Origin: an uncultured Elusimicrobiales bacterium
GTDB taxonomy: Bacteria > Elusimicrobiota > Elusimicrobia > Elusimicrobiales > Elusimicrobiaceae
DNA length: 9,599 nucleotides
Reading direction: 5' to 3'
Assembly: GCA_944322775.1 (NCBI GenBank)
Contig: CALUQA010000003.1
Span: forward strand, 1-9,599
Shown: piece by piece, positions 1-6,674 of the stretch
Position numbering within the stretch: the first letter of the stretch is position 1
How the letters are laid out: each line of letters opens with the position of its first letter
The notes under the pieces: generated by a model
What the model was told of the DNA's origin: nothing
Databases searched by the model: none
Seen by the model: the letters and a program-made list of their open reading frames with translations, nothing else
Made by a program: the position numbers and the translations under genes

Positions 1-1182
1 GGACAAGTTTTTACCGTTACCGCCATCACGATGGCCATCAAACAAATGATGGAAGGCGTGTTCCGCGGCGTGTTTGTGGAAGGGGAAGTGGGCCAACTGC
101 GCGAAGCGGCCAGCGGGCACCTGTATTTTAATTTAAAAGACCGTGAGGCCCTGCTGGCGGCCGTGATGTTTAAATGGGACGCACGCAAAAACGGGCTGGA
201 CTTGCAGGAAGGCATGCAAGTGCGCGTTTTTGGGGATCTGTCCTGCTATGCCAAACAGGGCAAATACCAAATTGTGGTCAAAAATGTGGAAGCCCTGCAT
301 AAAGGCAATCTGTTTTTGGAGTTTGAAAAACTTAAAAAGAAACTGCAGGCCGAAGGCCTGTTTGACGAAAGTCACAAACGCCCCATTCCCGCTTTTCCCA
401 CGCGTATCGGGGTGGTAACGTCCCCCACCGGGGCGGCCATACGCGATATCCTTTCCGTGCTGCGCCGCAGAAGCCCCAACTTGGAAGTGGTGCTGGCGCC
501 CGCTTTGGTGCAGGGGGAAGAAGCCGCCGGGCAAATTGCCCAAGCTATTGCCGATTTGAACCGTCTTAAACCCGCGCCGGACGTGCTTTTGGTGGGGCGC
601 GGCGGCGGCAGTATGGAAGATCTGTGGGCGTTTAACGAAGAGCCCGTGGCCCGCGCCATTTATGAAAGCAAAATACCCGTCATTTCCTGCGTGGGGCACG
701 AGGTGGACTTTACCATAGCCGATTTTGTGGCCGACCTGCGCGCGCCCACTCCTTCCGCCGCAGCGGAGCTGGTGGTGCAAAATGCAGACGGCGTAAAAGA
801 ACATATTGCCCAATTGCAAAAGCGCCTTTTTCAGGCCGTAAGCCTGTTTTATGAACGGGCCAAAGCCCGCGTGGAGCTGGCGGTAAACAACCGCATTTTT
901 AAACAGCCCGAACTGCTGACGCAAGACAAAGAGCAACAGGTGGACGAACTGACCCTGCGGCTGGAAGACTCCTTTGAAAAACGCCTGTCCCTGGCCGAAA
1001 CCCGCCTGGAGCTGTTAAGCCAAAAACTAAACGCTTTAAGCCCTTTTGCCGTGCTGGGCCGCGGCTACAGCATTACGCGCAACGCCGAGGGGCAGATTAT
1101 TTCCCGCGTGGGGCAAACCAAGGAACAAGAAATGATTTATGTGCAGGTTAAAGACGGCATGATACATGCGGAGGTCAAATGA
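1..1182 (+). CDS. xseA: Exodeoxyribonuclease VII large subunit (5' partial)
   Basis: This is the catalytic large subunit of exonuclease VII, which with several XseB subunits degrades single-stranded DNA to oligonucleotides in the cytoplasm during repair. The frame is open from base 1, and the residues before the first in-window ATG (position 31) read GQVFTVTAIT. This matches the conserved family start 'xVYSVSxLNxxIKxxLE', so the true start lies a few codons upstream of the window and ATG 31 is internal. In order the protein shows the N-terminal OB-fold (VEGEVGQL, SGHLYFNLKD), the catalytic core with GVVTSPTGAAIRDI (bases 409-450), VGRGGGSMEDLWAFNEE, ISCVGHEVDFTIADFVAD and RAPTPSAAAEL, a charged coiled-coil region, and the C-terminal LSPFAVLGRGYSI. 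The 393 visible residues fit the usual 400-450. Its TGA overlaps the xseB ATG as ATGA, implying translational coupling. Identification is secure. Confidence 0.97.
   Translation, partial: GQVFTVTAITMAIKQMMEGVFRGVFVEGEVGQLREAASGHLYFNLKDREALLAAVMFKWDARKNGLDLQEGMQVRVFGDLSCYAKQGKYQIVVKNVEALHKGNLFLEFEKLKKKLQAEGLFDESHKRPIPAFPTRIGVVTSPTGAAIRDILSVLRRRSPNLEVVLAPALVQGEEAAGQIAQAIADLNRLKPAPDVLLVGRGGGSMEDLWAFNEEPVARAIYESKIPVISCVGHEVDFTIADFVADLRAPTPSAAAELVVQNADGVKEHIAQLQKRLFQAVSLFYERAKARVELAVNNRIFKQPELLTQDKEQQVDELTLRLEDSFEKRLSLAETRLELLSQKLNALSPFAVLGRGYSITRNAEGQIISRVGQTKEQEMIYVQVKDGMIHAEVK
1170..1175 (+). promoter_or_regulatory. Ribosome binding site of xseB
   Basis: GGAGGT lies inside the last codons of xseA, 3 nt before the xseB ATG at 1179. 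It supports that start and re-initiation or coupling across the ATGA overlap. Confidence 0.7.
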
Positions 1183-1436
1183 AAAAAAGTTTTGAAGCAC
1201 AACTGAGCCGCCTGGAAGAAATTGTAGCCAAACTGGAAGAAGAACAGACGGATTTGGACGCGTCGGTTAAATTGTTTGAAGAGGGCATTGCCCTTTCCAA
1301 AGAGATGACGCAAAAACTGCAGGAAGTAAAATTTAAAGTGACCGCCTTAAAGAAAAAGGGCGCAGCACTGTTGACGGAGCCTTTTGACGCACCCGAAGGC
1401 AACGCAGACGAAACGGATACAACCGATGGCGAATAA
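1179..1436 (+). CDS. xseB: Exodeoxyribonuclease VII small subunit
   Basis: This is the small helical subunit of exonuclease VII; multiple copies bind the coiled-coil part of XseA and are needed for activity and stability. The 85-residue sequence has the family hallmarks FEAQLSRLEEIVAKLEEEQ, LDASVKLFEEGIALSKEM and KLQEVKFKV, which predict two antiparallel helices. After about residue 65 it carries an acidic, probably disordered tail (EGNADETDTTDGE), which makes it slightly longer than many homologues. The ATG overlaps the xseA stop by 4 nt and has a strong Shine-Dalgarno sequence. Its 3' end overlaps the chosen tlyA start by 11 nt. Identification is secure from sequence and position. Confidence 0.96.
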   Translation: MKKSFEAQLSRLEEIVAKLEEEQTDLDASVKLFEEGIALSKEMTQKLQEVKFKVTALKKKGAALLTEPFDAPEGNADETDTTDGE

Positions 1437-2196
1437 AAAATTACGTTTAGACATGGCCCTGGTGGAGCGGGGGGTGTTCCCCAGCCGCACCCGCGCGCAG
1501 GCTTCCATTATGGCCGGGGAAGTGATGGTCAACGGCCAAATAGACACCCGAGCCGACCGCAGCATTTTGCCCGAGGACGTAATTACGCTGAAAGAAAAAT
1601 CCTGCCCGTATGTGTCGCGCGGCGGACTGAAGCTGGCCGGCGCATTAAAAGCGTGGAATATATCCGTGCAAGGCAAAGTGTGTGTGGACATTGGCGTGGC
1701 CACCGGCGGATTTAGCGACTGCATGCTGCAGGCCGGCGCCAGCGAAGTATATGGCGTGGACGTAGGCAAAGGCCAGCTGGCCAGCGAAATGCTGCGCTAT
1801 AAAAATTTCCATTTTAAGCCTGAAACCAATGCCCGCTATATGACGGCCGATTTGTTTGAACACGCCCCGCAGTTTGCCGCGGTTGACGTGTCTTTCATTT
1901 CATTGAAGATGATTATGGAGCCGCTGTTTAAAGTGATGGCGCCGCAGGCGGAAATTGTATTTTTAATTAAGCCTCAGTTTGAGCTGACGCCCAAGCAGGT
2001 GCCGCACGGCATTGTAAAGACGGAAGAGAACCGCCAAGAAGCCATACACCTGGTGCAAACTTTCTTTGAAGAAAACCTAAAAGAAAAATACGGCGGCCAG
2101 TCCTTGGGCCTGATGGAAAGCCCGATAAAAGGCACCCATGGCAATACCGAATATTTGTGGCACGTAAAACTCGACAAGTCCTCTGCAGAAAAGTAA
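1426..2196 (+). CDS. tlyA: TlyA family 16S/23S rRNA (cytidine-2'-O)-methyltransferase
   Basis: TlyA proteins (once called hemolysin A) use SAM to 2'-O-methylate cytidines in 16S and/or 23S rRNA. From the ATG at 1426 the product is 256 residues. An N-terminal S4 RNA-binding domain covers about residues 6-65 (LDMALVERGVFPSRTRAQ, GEVMVNGQ). The linker SRGGLKL follows, then an FtsJ-like methyltransferase fold with the SAM loop DIGVATGGFSDCML (88-101; the usual wording is DIGASTGGFTD), VDVGKGQL, VDVSFISL, LIKPQFE and the C-terminal SPIKGTHGNTEYL. K69, D154, K182 and E242 are the likely K-D-K-E set. The frame is open back to an ATG at 1384, which would add MTHPKATQTKRIQP; 1426 is preferred because MANKKLRLDMAL is the normal family start, although no clear Shine-Dalgarno precedes it. 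It overlaps xseB by 11 nt. ispA and dxs, often found between xseB and tlyA in other bacteria, are absent here. Confidence 0.94.
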   Translation: MANKKLRLDMALVERGVFPSRTRAQASIMAGEVMVNGQIDTRADRSILPEDVITLKEKSCPYVSRGGLKLAGALKAWNISVQGKVCVDIGVATGGFSDCMLQAGASEVYGVDVGKGQLASEMLRYKNFHFKPETNARYMTADLFEHAPQFAAVDVSFISLKMIMEPLFKVMAPQAEIVFLIKPQFELTPKQVPHGIVKTEENRQEAIHLVQTFFEENLKEKYGGQSLGLMESPIKGTHGNTEYLWHVKLDKSSAEK

Positions 2197-2230
2197 TTGC
2201 TTGCTTGGCAAGCCACAACCTTATATAAAT

Positions 2231-2256
2231 AAAACCCGCCTTTTGGCGGGTTTTTT
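2231..2256. terminator. Bidirectional intrinsic terminator between tlyA and pth
   Basis: CCCGCC (2235-2240), loop TTTT, GGCGGG (2245-2250), flanked by AAAA on the left and TTTTTT on the right. The A/T flanks extend the stem. On the + strand the U-tract ends tlyA about 35 nt after its stop. On the - strand the run TTTTATTTATA follows the hairpin and ends pth. It sits in the only gap between two converging operons, as expected for a shared terminator. Confidence 0.93.
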
Positions 2257-2278
2257 ATGCAGACAAAGCAATATAAAA

Positions 2279-2842
2279 TCAGTTAAAGCGGTTCATGGCT
2301 TTTTCAAGCCCGTCGGTTAAAAAAACGTCCAGCGCGTCAGCGGCTTTTTCAACAGCCGTTTGCAAAACGGGCATTTGGTCTTTGCCAAAACGGGAAAGCA
2401 CAAAATCGGCCGCGTTAAACCGCTCCGGCTTGGGGCCAATGCCCACGCGCAGGCGGGCAATTTTATCCGTGCCGGAAAGTTCAATAATGTTTTTCATGCC
2501 TTTTTGCCCGCCGGCAGAACCGTGGGGACGCAGGCGAATATCGCCCAAGTTTAAAGACATGTCATCAAAACAGACCAGCCAGTTTATGGTGGGAATTTTG
2601 TAGAAACGGGCCAGACTGCACACCATCTGGCCCGATAGATTCATATAGGTCATCGGTTTGGCCAAAAAAACGTCCTTTCCGCCAACCGATATTCTGGCAT
2701 ACTCTCCCAAATTTTGCCAGGACTGGAAATCTGCGCCGTGTTTGGCGGCGTATGCATCCAGCACCATAAACCCGGCATTATGCCGCGTTTGCTGATACTG
2801 CGCACCCGGATTTCCAAGTCCGGCAATGAGAAAGCAGTCCAA
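2279..2842 (-). CDS. pth: Peptidyl-tRNA hydrolase
   Basis: Pth releases peptides from peptidyl-tRNAs that drop off the ribosome, recycling tRNA. The 187-residue length is normal. Visible motifs are GLGNPG (8-13, with N11), TRHNAGF with the catalytic His at 21, KPMTYMNLSG (62-71, with N68), the acidic pair D93/D94 in CFDDMSLNLGDIRLR, GSAGGQKGMKNI (108-119) and RVGIGPKP (132-139). In the GG(H)NG motif the usual His, numbered 113 in E. coli, is Gln here. The start is TTG: an in-frame TAA lies three codons upstream and the family start 'xxxLIAGLGNPG' begins right there, so no ATG is possible without losing the conserved N-terminus. AAGG lies just upstream. The gap to the rplY stop is 16 nt, so the two are co-transcribed. 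It is the last gene of the glmU-prs-rplY-pth operon. Confidence 0.96.
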   Translation of the reverse strand: MDCFLIAGLGNPGAQYQQTRHNAGFMVLDAYAAKHGADFQSWQNLGEYARISVGGKDVFLAKPMTYMNLSGQMVCSLARFYKIPTINWLVCFDDMSLNLGDIRLRPHGSAGGQKGMKNIIELSGTDKIARLRVGIGPKPERFNAADFVLSRFGKDQMPVLQTAVEKAADALDVFLTDGLEKAMNRFN

Positions 2843-2858
2843 TTTACCTTAACCCGCT

Positions 2859-3545
2859 TTATTTTTTGTCGGCTTCTTTGGCGGGGGCGGCATTCTTGGT
2901 CAGGTTGCCGTCTTCGTCTTTTTTGCCCTTGGTAGAAGAGCTTTCCGGTTCGGCCGGGGCAGCAGCCGCGGCAGGAGCGGGGGTTTCTTCTTCTTTCGGG
3001 ATAGCCAAGTGCACCACCGGCGCCTGCGGGTCGGTCAGCAGTTCAACGCCTTCGGGCAGTTTGATGTCGCCGGCCACGATACCGGTGTTGCTGGTCATCG
3101 GGGTCATATCGACTTCAATTTCATGCGGAATCTTGGTGACCAAAGCGCGCACTTCCAGTTCGCGCAAGATGTGTTCCACAATAGCGCCGTAGGCTTTTTC
3201 GTCCGGGGATTCACCCACCAGTTTAACGGGCACGACCACGTCCATTTTGTCTTTCAAGGACACACGCTGGAAATCAGCATGAATGGGCAAGTCGGTCACC
3301 ACGTGGTACTGGATTTCTTTGACCAGCACCTGTTCTTTGCCTTCGGGCAAGTTGATTTCCACGATGGTGTTTTTACCGGCCTTGATGATTTTTTCCAAAT
3401 CTTTTAGGCTGACCGTGATGCTCACGGGGTCTTTATGTCCGCCGTAGATAACGGCCGGGACTTTCTTTTCGGCCCGGATTTTGCTCAGGGCCCCTTTGAC
3501 ACCTTCGCCGGTTCTTACGGCTGCGGTGATGTTGAGTTCTTCCAT
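2859..3545 (-). CDS. rplY: Large ribosomal subunit protein bL25 (CTC/TL5 long form)
   Basis: bL25 binds 5S rRNA in the large ribosomal subunit; the long CTC form carries an extra beta domain and is linked to general stress in Bacillus. The 228 residues show the N-terminal 5S-binding domain at about 1-93 (AAVRTGEGVKGALSKIR, VPAVIYGG, VKEIQYHVVTDLPIHADFQRV). The C-terminal TL5/CTC domain follows at about 98-184 (VPVKLVGESP, ILRELEVRALVTKIPHEIEVD, GIVAGDIKLPEGVELL, VVHLAIP). A low-complexity Ala/Pro/charged tail runs from 185 to 228 (EEETPAPAAAAAPAEPE, then Lys/Asp-rich). AAGGAG lies 10 nt before the ATG, a slightly long spacing. It lies 33 nt after prs and 16 nt before pth in the same operon. 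Identification is secure; the tail is probably disordered. Confidence 0.95.
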   Translation of the reverse strand: MEELNITAAVRTGEGVKGALSKIRAEKKVPAVIYGGHKDPVSITVSLKDLEKIIKAGKNTIVEINLPEGKEQVLVKEIQYHVVTDLPIHADFQRVSLKDKMDVVVPVKLVGESPDEKAYGAIVEHILRELEVRALVTKIPHEIEVDMTPMTSNTGIVAGDIKLPEGVELLTDPQAPVVHLAIPKEEETPAPAAAAAPAEPESSSTKGKKDEDGNLTKNAAPAKEADKK

Positions 3546-3578
3546 GTTACATTCACTCCTTAATTTATAAAAAACTAA

Positions 3579-4523
3579 TTAATTAAACATATCGCTGATA
3601 GAGCGCCCGTCATGGTTGCGCCGTATAGCGTCTGCCAGGATATAGGATACCGAGAGCACTTCCACCTTCGGTCCTAAATCGCGAATGGGCAGCGAGTCCG
3701 TAATGATTAGTTTTTTGATAGCTGATTTGTTAATTTTGTCTACGGCATTGCGCGAAAGCAACCCGTGCGAGCACGCGGCATACACTTCTTTGGCGCCGTG
3801 TTCTTTAATTTTTGCGGCTACGGTGGTCAAAGTGCCGGCGGTATCCACAATGTCGTCAAAAATAATGGCTACTTTGTCTTTTACGTCACCGATAACGTTG
3901 TAAACCACGGCCTCATTGGCTTTGGGCCGGCGTTTATCAATAATGACCAAACCCGCGTCCATACGTGCGGCAAACTTGCGGGCGCGTTCCACGCCGCCCA
4001 CGTCCGGCGAAATGACGACCAGGTCTTTGCGGTCAAAATCTTTAAAATAATCCAAAAACACGCTGCGGGCGCGCAGGTGGTCCACCGGAATATCAAAGAA
4101 CCCCTGTATTTGCCCGGCGTGCAGGTCCAGCGTCATAATGCGGTCGGCACCGGCTTTGGTAATCAGGTTGCTGGCCAGCTTGGCCGTAATGGGCACGCGG
4201 GCGGCAGCCTTGCGGTCGGCGCGCGCATAGCCAAAATACGGAATGACTACCGTAATTTTGCCCGCGCTGGCGCGTTTAAAGGCATCTACCATAATCAGCA
4301 GTTCCATCAAATTTTCGTTGACGGGGGGGCAGGTGCTTTGGATTAAATAGCAGTCGTGCGCGCGGACGGATTCCAAAATCTGTACGTCAATTTCTCCGTC
4401 GGCGAAGCGTTCTACGCGGATTTTGCCCAAATCCATATTTAAATGACCCGCTATTTTTTGGGCCAGGGCAGGGTTGGAATTGCCGGAGAAAATGCGCAAA
4501 TCTCCGTTTACGGTTTTAGTCAT
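3579..4523 (-). CDS. prs: Ribose-phosphate pyrophosphokinase (PRPP synthase, class I)
   Basis: It transfers pyrophosphate from ATP to ribose-5-phosphate, giving PRPP for purine, pyrimidine, histidine, tryptophan and NAD synthesis. The 314-residue length is standard. Motifs in order: FSGNSNPALA (12-21), RFADGEI (39-45), the ATP/flexible loop YFGYARADRKAAARVPITAK (96-115), the signature DLHAGQIQGFFDIPVDHL (133-150), ISPDVGGVERAR (171-182), and the ribose-5-phosphate/PRPP loop IFDDIVDTAGT (221-231). The almost universal RQ pair in YARQDRK is RA here (A102), a replacement at a position annotated as ATP-contacting in the family. The ATG overlaps the end of glmU by 8 nt (ATGACTAA), so translation is probably coupled; AAAGGTG lies 9 nt upstream. 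The function is very likely intact because all other signatures are present. Confidence 0.96.
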   Translation of the reverse strand: MTKTVNGDLRIFSGNSNPALAQKIAGHLNMDLGKIRVERFADGEIDVQILESVRAHDCYLIQSTCPPVNENLMELLIMVDAFKRASAGKITVVIPYFGYARADRKAAARVPITAKLASNLITKAGADRIMTLDLHAGQIQGFFDIPVDHLRARSVFLDYFKDFDRKDLVVISPDVGGVERARKFAARMDAGLVIIDKRRPKANEAVVYNVIGDVKDKVAIIFDDIVDTAGTLTTVAAKIKEHGAKEVYAACSHGLLSRNAVDKINKSAIKKLIITDSLPIRDLGPKVEVLSVSYILADAIRRNHDGRSISDMFN

Positions 4524-5919
4524 GTTTTTTTACACCTTTGTTTTCCAGAACAACCTGGCGCGCACGCGCAATGGCCAAAGAGCCTTCCGGCACTTCTTTG
4601 GTGATTGTGGAGCCCGCGCCGATTTTACTGTACGGTTTAATTTCTACGGGTGCTACAAAATTGACGTTGGAGCCCACAAAGCAGTGGTCCCCGATGACGG
4701 TGCGGTGTTTTTTCTGCCCGTCATAGTTGCAGGTAATGGTGCCTGCACCGATATTAACCCCTTGTCCCATATCGGTATCGCCAATGTAGGTCAAATGGTT
4801 AACTTTGGAGCCTTCCCCAATGACGGAGTTTTTAATCTCGCAAAAGTTGCCCACTTTGACTTTGGTTTTCAGCGTGCTGTTTGGGCGCAGGTGGGCATAG
4901 GGGCCCACTTCGCAGTCATGTTCTATCACGCTTTTTTCTATATAGGTGCCCAGTTTAATAAAAACGTTATCGCCCACTACGGAATCGGTGATAAACACCG
5001 AACCGTCCAAACGGCAATTTTTGCCGATGACGGTTTTGCCCTTTAAATAGCAGCCCGGGCAAATGATGGTGTCTTGGCCGATTTCCACCCCTTCGTCTAT
5101 ATACACCTCATTGGGGCGCACCAGGCGCACGCCATTGTCCATCAGGCGTTTGGCAATGCGGGCGCGCATAATGTCTTCGGCTTTGGCCAAATCCACCTGG
5201 CTGTTGACGCCCAAGGCCTGTGTATAGTCGGGCAGGTTGAACACCAGCACCGGGGCCTGAAAATCTTTAATGGCGGAAAGGGTATCGGTCAAATAATATT
5301 CTTTTTTGGGACCCTGCGGCTTAAGCAGCGCCAGTGCAGAAACCAAGTCTTTGGCGTTAAACACATACATGCCGCCGTTTACTTCGTCAATACGGCGGGT
5401 GCGTTCGTCCGTTTCGGACTCTTCCACAATACGTTCAAAAGAGCCGTCCGCCGCACGCAAGATGCGTCCGTAGCCTTTGGGGTCCGGAACATTCACGCCC
5501 AACACCAAAGCGCCGGCCTGTTCATTTTCAAACACGGCATACATTTGCTGCAGGGTGGCGGGCAGAATCATGGGGGCGTCCCCATTTAAAACCATAATAG
5601 ACTGAAATTTGTTTAAAAGCGGAAGAGCCGCACGCACGGCGCCGGCAGAACCGTTAAGTTCTTTTTGTTCGGCAAAAACGATAGGCGCGGTAATGCCCCA
5701 ATCATGCAAATTTTGTTTGATGTCTTCCATCACGCGGGGGGCTTCATGCCCGACTACCACGCAAATAGCGCCCGGGTTAAGGCTTTGGGCGGCGCGCAAG
5801 CTGTGCGCAATCATGGGAAGGCCGCACACGCGGTGCAGCGGTTTGGGAAGGGAAGATTTCATCCGGGTGCCTTTGCCGGCGGCCAGGATGAGCACGCAAA
5901 GATTTTTTTGGGCTACCAT
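4516..5919 (-). CDS. glmU: Bifunctional GlmU: GlcN-1-P acetyltransferase / GlcNAc-1-P uridyltransferase
   Basis: GlmU acetylates glucosamine-1-phosphate and then makes UDP-GlcNAc, the precursor of peptidoglycan and lipopolysaccharide. The 467 residues (usual about 455-460) hold both domains. The N-terminal pyrophosphorylase (about 5-235) has LILAAGKGTRMKSSLPKPLH (10-29, Lys26 binding the nucleotide phosphate), LNGDAPMI (111-118), GYGRILR, IVEES and EVNGGMYVF. The C-terminal left-handed beta helix (about 255-455) has LRPNSTLK, KVGNFCEIKNS, SKVNHLTYIGDT (371-382, with the catalytic His375) and NIGAGTITCNYDGQKKHRT (389-407). In the first domain the uracil-contacting motif usually written EQxxLGTGHA reads EQKELNGSAGAV (84-95), while the second domain is canonical. 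The ATG at 5919 has only a weak AAGAG upstream. It heads the operon, overlaps prs by 8 nt, and has its own promoter candidate at about 5992-6000. Confidence 0.95.
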   Translation of the reverse strand: MVAQKNLCVLILAAGKGTRMKSSLPKPLHRVCGLPMIAHSLRAAQSLNPGAICVVVGHEAPRVMEDIKQNLHDWGITAPIVFAEQKELNGSAGAVRAALPLLNKFQSIMVLNGDAPMILPATLQQMYAVFENEQAGALVLGVNVPDPKGYGRILRAADGSFERIVEESETDERTRRIDEVNGGMYVFNAKDLVSALALLKPQGPKKEYYLTDTLSAIKDFQAPVLVFNLPDYTQALGVNSQVDLAKAEDIMRARIAKRLMDNGVRLVRPNEVYIDEGVEIGQDTIICPGCYLKGKTVIGKNCRLDGSVFITDSVVGDNVFIKLGTYIEKSVIEHDCEVGPYAHLRPNSTLKTKVKVGNFCEIKNSVIGEGSKVNHLTYIGDTDMGQGVNIGAGTITCNYDGQKKHRTVIGDHCFVGSNVNFVAPVEIKPYSKIGAGSTITKEVPEGSLAIARARQVVLENKGVKKHD

Positions 5920-5991
5920 TTTGTTTAACTCTTGCCTAAAAAGAATCTAACTTGTTAGTGCATACGACACAAGAACAAATTAAGTATATAT

Positions 5992-6000
5992 ATTATACCA
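5992..6000 (-). promoter_or_regulatory. Extended -10 promoter upstream of glmU
   Basis: On the - strand the sequence reads TGGTATAAT, a perfect TG-n-TATAAT extended -10 element, about 75 bp before the glmU ATG. No good -35 is present at 16-18 bp spacing (TCGCTT at 6015-6020 is the 17-bp match), which is usual for extended -10 promoters. Transcription would begin near 5985, giving a leader of about 65 nt. The rest of the 172-bp gap is AT-rich and shows no hairpin terminator for the pilin gene. Confidence 0.6.
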
Positions 6001-6026
6001 AAATAAAAGCACGCAAGCGACCCTGA

Positions 6027-6037
6027 GGCATAATATA
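6027..6037 (-). repeat. TATATTATGCC element, copy upstream of glmU
   Basis: The - strand reads TATATTATGCC. The identical 11-mer in the same orientation occurs upstream of the pilin gene (6675-6685). Both contain -10-like hexamers (TATATT/TATTAT) and are preceded on the - strand by GAGC(A/T)G. No convincing -35 is seen. This could be a second promoter for glmU or a regulator site; function is unproven. Confidence 0.4.
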
Positions 6038-6091
6038 CCTGCTCTAGGCCCAAGCATTGTTTATATAGTAGCAATTTTTAGCCGAGCAGGG

Positions 6092-6595
6092 CTAGAATAC
6101 ATAGGCGATATCGGAAATCGGCTTTCCGCCAAAGCTGAGACATATGGATTTGGTAAAAGCGGCAATCGGCTGATAGGGGTCTGCATAACACATGTGTTTG
6201 TATTTTTGCGTGACGGAGCCCTCGTCCCATGCTTTTTCGGGCAAATTAGAGATGAAAATAGTAACGATGGCGCCGTAATAAGAGTCCTTGCCGGCAACGG
6301 CCACCAGCCCGCAATTGGATTTGTCGCCTTCTTCCCCATTGCCATTGGCACAGGCAACGATGTAATGCGGGGTTTCTTTTTCTTCTATGCCTAATTCTTC
6401 TATATAGGGCCAACGGCCGTTTGCCATATAAAAAATTTCGGCTTCATCGGCTATATGCTGGGCAAGCGGCATGCCTTGCGTCAAATAAGAACGGAACACC
6501 GCTTTTTTATACGCCGGCACGGCAATAGCCGCTAAAATGCCTATAATCAATACCACCACTAACATTTCCACCAAAGAAAAACCCCGTTTTTTCAT
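6092..6595 (-). CDS. Type IV pilin-like / pseudopilin protein
   Basis: This is a type IV pilin or type II secretion pseudopilin, a small inner-membrane protein processed by prepilin peptidase and assembled into a filament. The 167-residue precursor starts MKKRG|FSLVE: short basic leader, Gly before the cleavage point, Phe at +1 and the key Glu at +5. The hydrophobic helix VVVLIIGILAAIAVPAY follows. The globular part (about 35-167) has two possible cysteine pairs, Cys82/Cys95 and Cys136/Cys152; the second, in a C-terminal 'CYA...ICLSFGG' setting, resembles Elusimicrobium pilins as I recall them. The start at 6595 is chosen because AAAGGAG lies 8 nt upstream and the leader then has normal length; the frame stays open to a TTG at 6628, which would add 11 residues. 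No other pilus gene (pilB, pilC, pilD, pilQ) is in the window, so whether it is a major pilin, minor pilin or pseudopilin cannot be decided. I give no symbol. Confidence 0.9.
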   Translation of the reverse strand: MKKRGFSLVEMLVVVLIIGILAAIAVPAYKKAVFRSYLTQGMPLAQHIADEAEIFYMANGRWPYIEELGIEEKETPHYIVACANGNGEEGDKSNCGLVAVAGKDSYYGAIVTIFISNLPEKAWDEGSVTQKYKHMCYADPYQPIAAFTKSICLSFGGKPISDIAYVF

Positions 6596-6603
6596 TTTAG
6601 CTT

Positions 6604-6610
6604 CTCCTTT
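6604..6610 (-). promoter_or_regulatory. Ribosome binding site deciding the pilin start
   Basis: AAAGGAG on the - strand, with 8 nt to the ATG at 6595. It lies inside the longer open frame starting at TTG 6628, which argues for initiation at 6595. Confidence 0.75.
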
Positions 6611-6674
6611 GTAAGCGTTTGTCCCCAATACAGGCCCTCAGCCATATACGCAGCTGCAGACAGGGCGTTATGCT

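Noticed and set aside
133..936. 267-codon open frame on the - strand
   Set aside because: It lies fully antisense to conserved xseA codons, has no family resemblance and is explained by GC-biased codon positions of xseA.
3546..3578. AT-rich prs-rplY gap with TATAAA as a possible rplY promoter
   Set aside because: No acceptable -35 is found at 15-18 bp and the gap is small, so co-transcription with prs is simpler.
4474..5589. Long + strand frames (190 and 171 codons) opposite glmU
   Set aside because: They mirror the regular codon pattern of the glmU hexapeptide repeats and show no recognisable protein.
6038..6090. Inverted repeat CCTGCTC / GAGCAGG around the end of the pilin gene
   Set aside because: A 7-bp stem with a 39-nt loop and no U-tract is expected by chance in a region of this size, so it is not a credible terminator.
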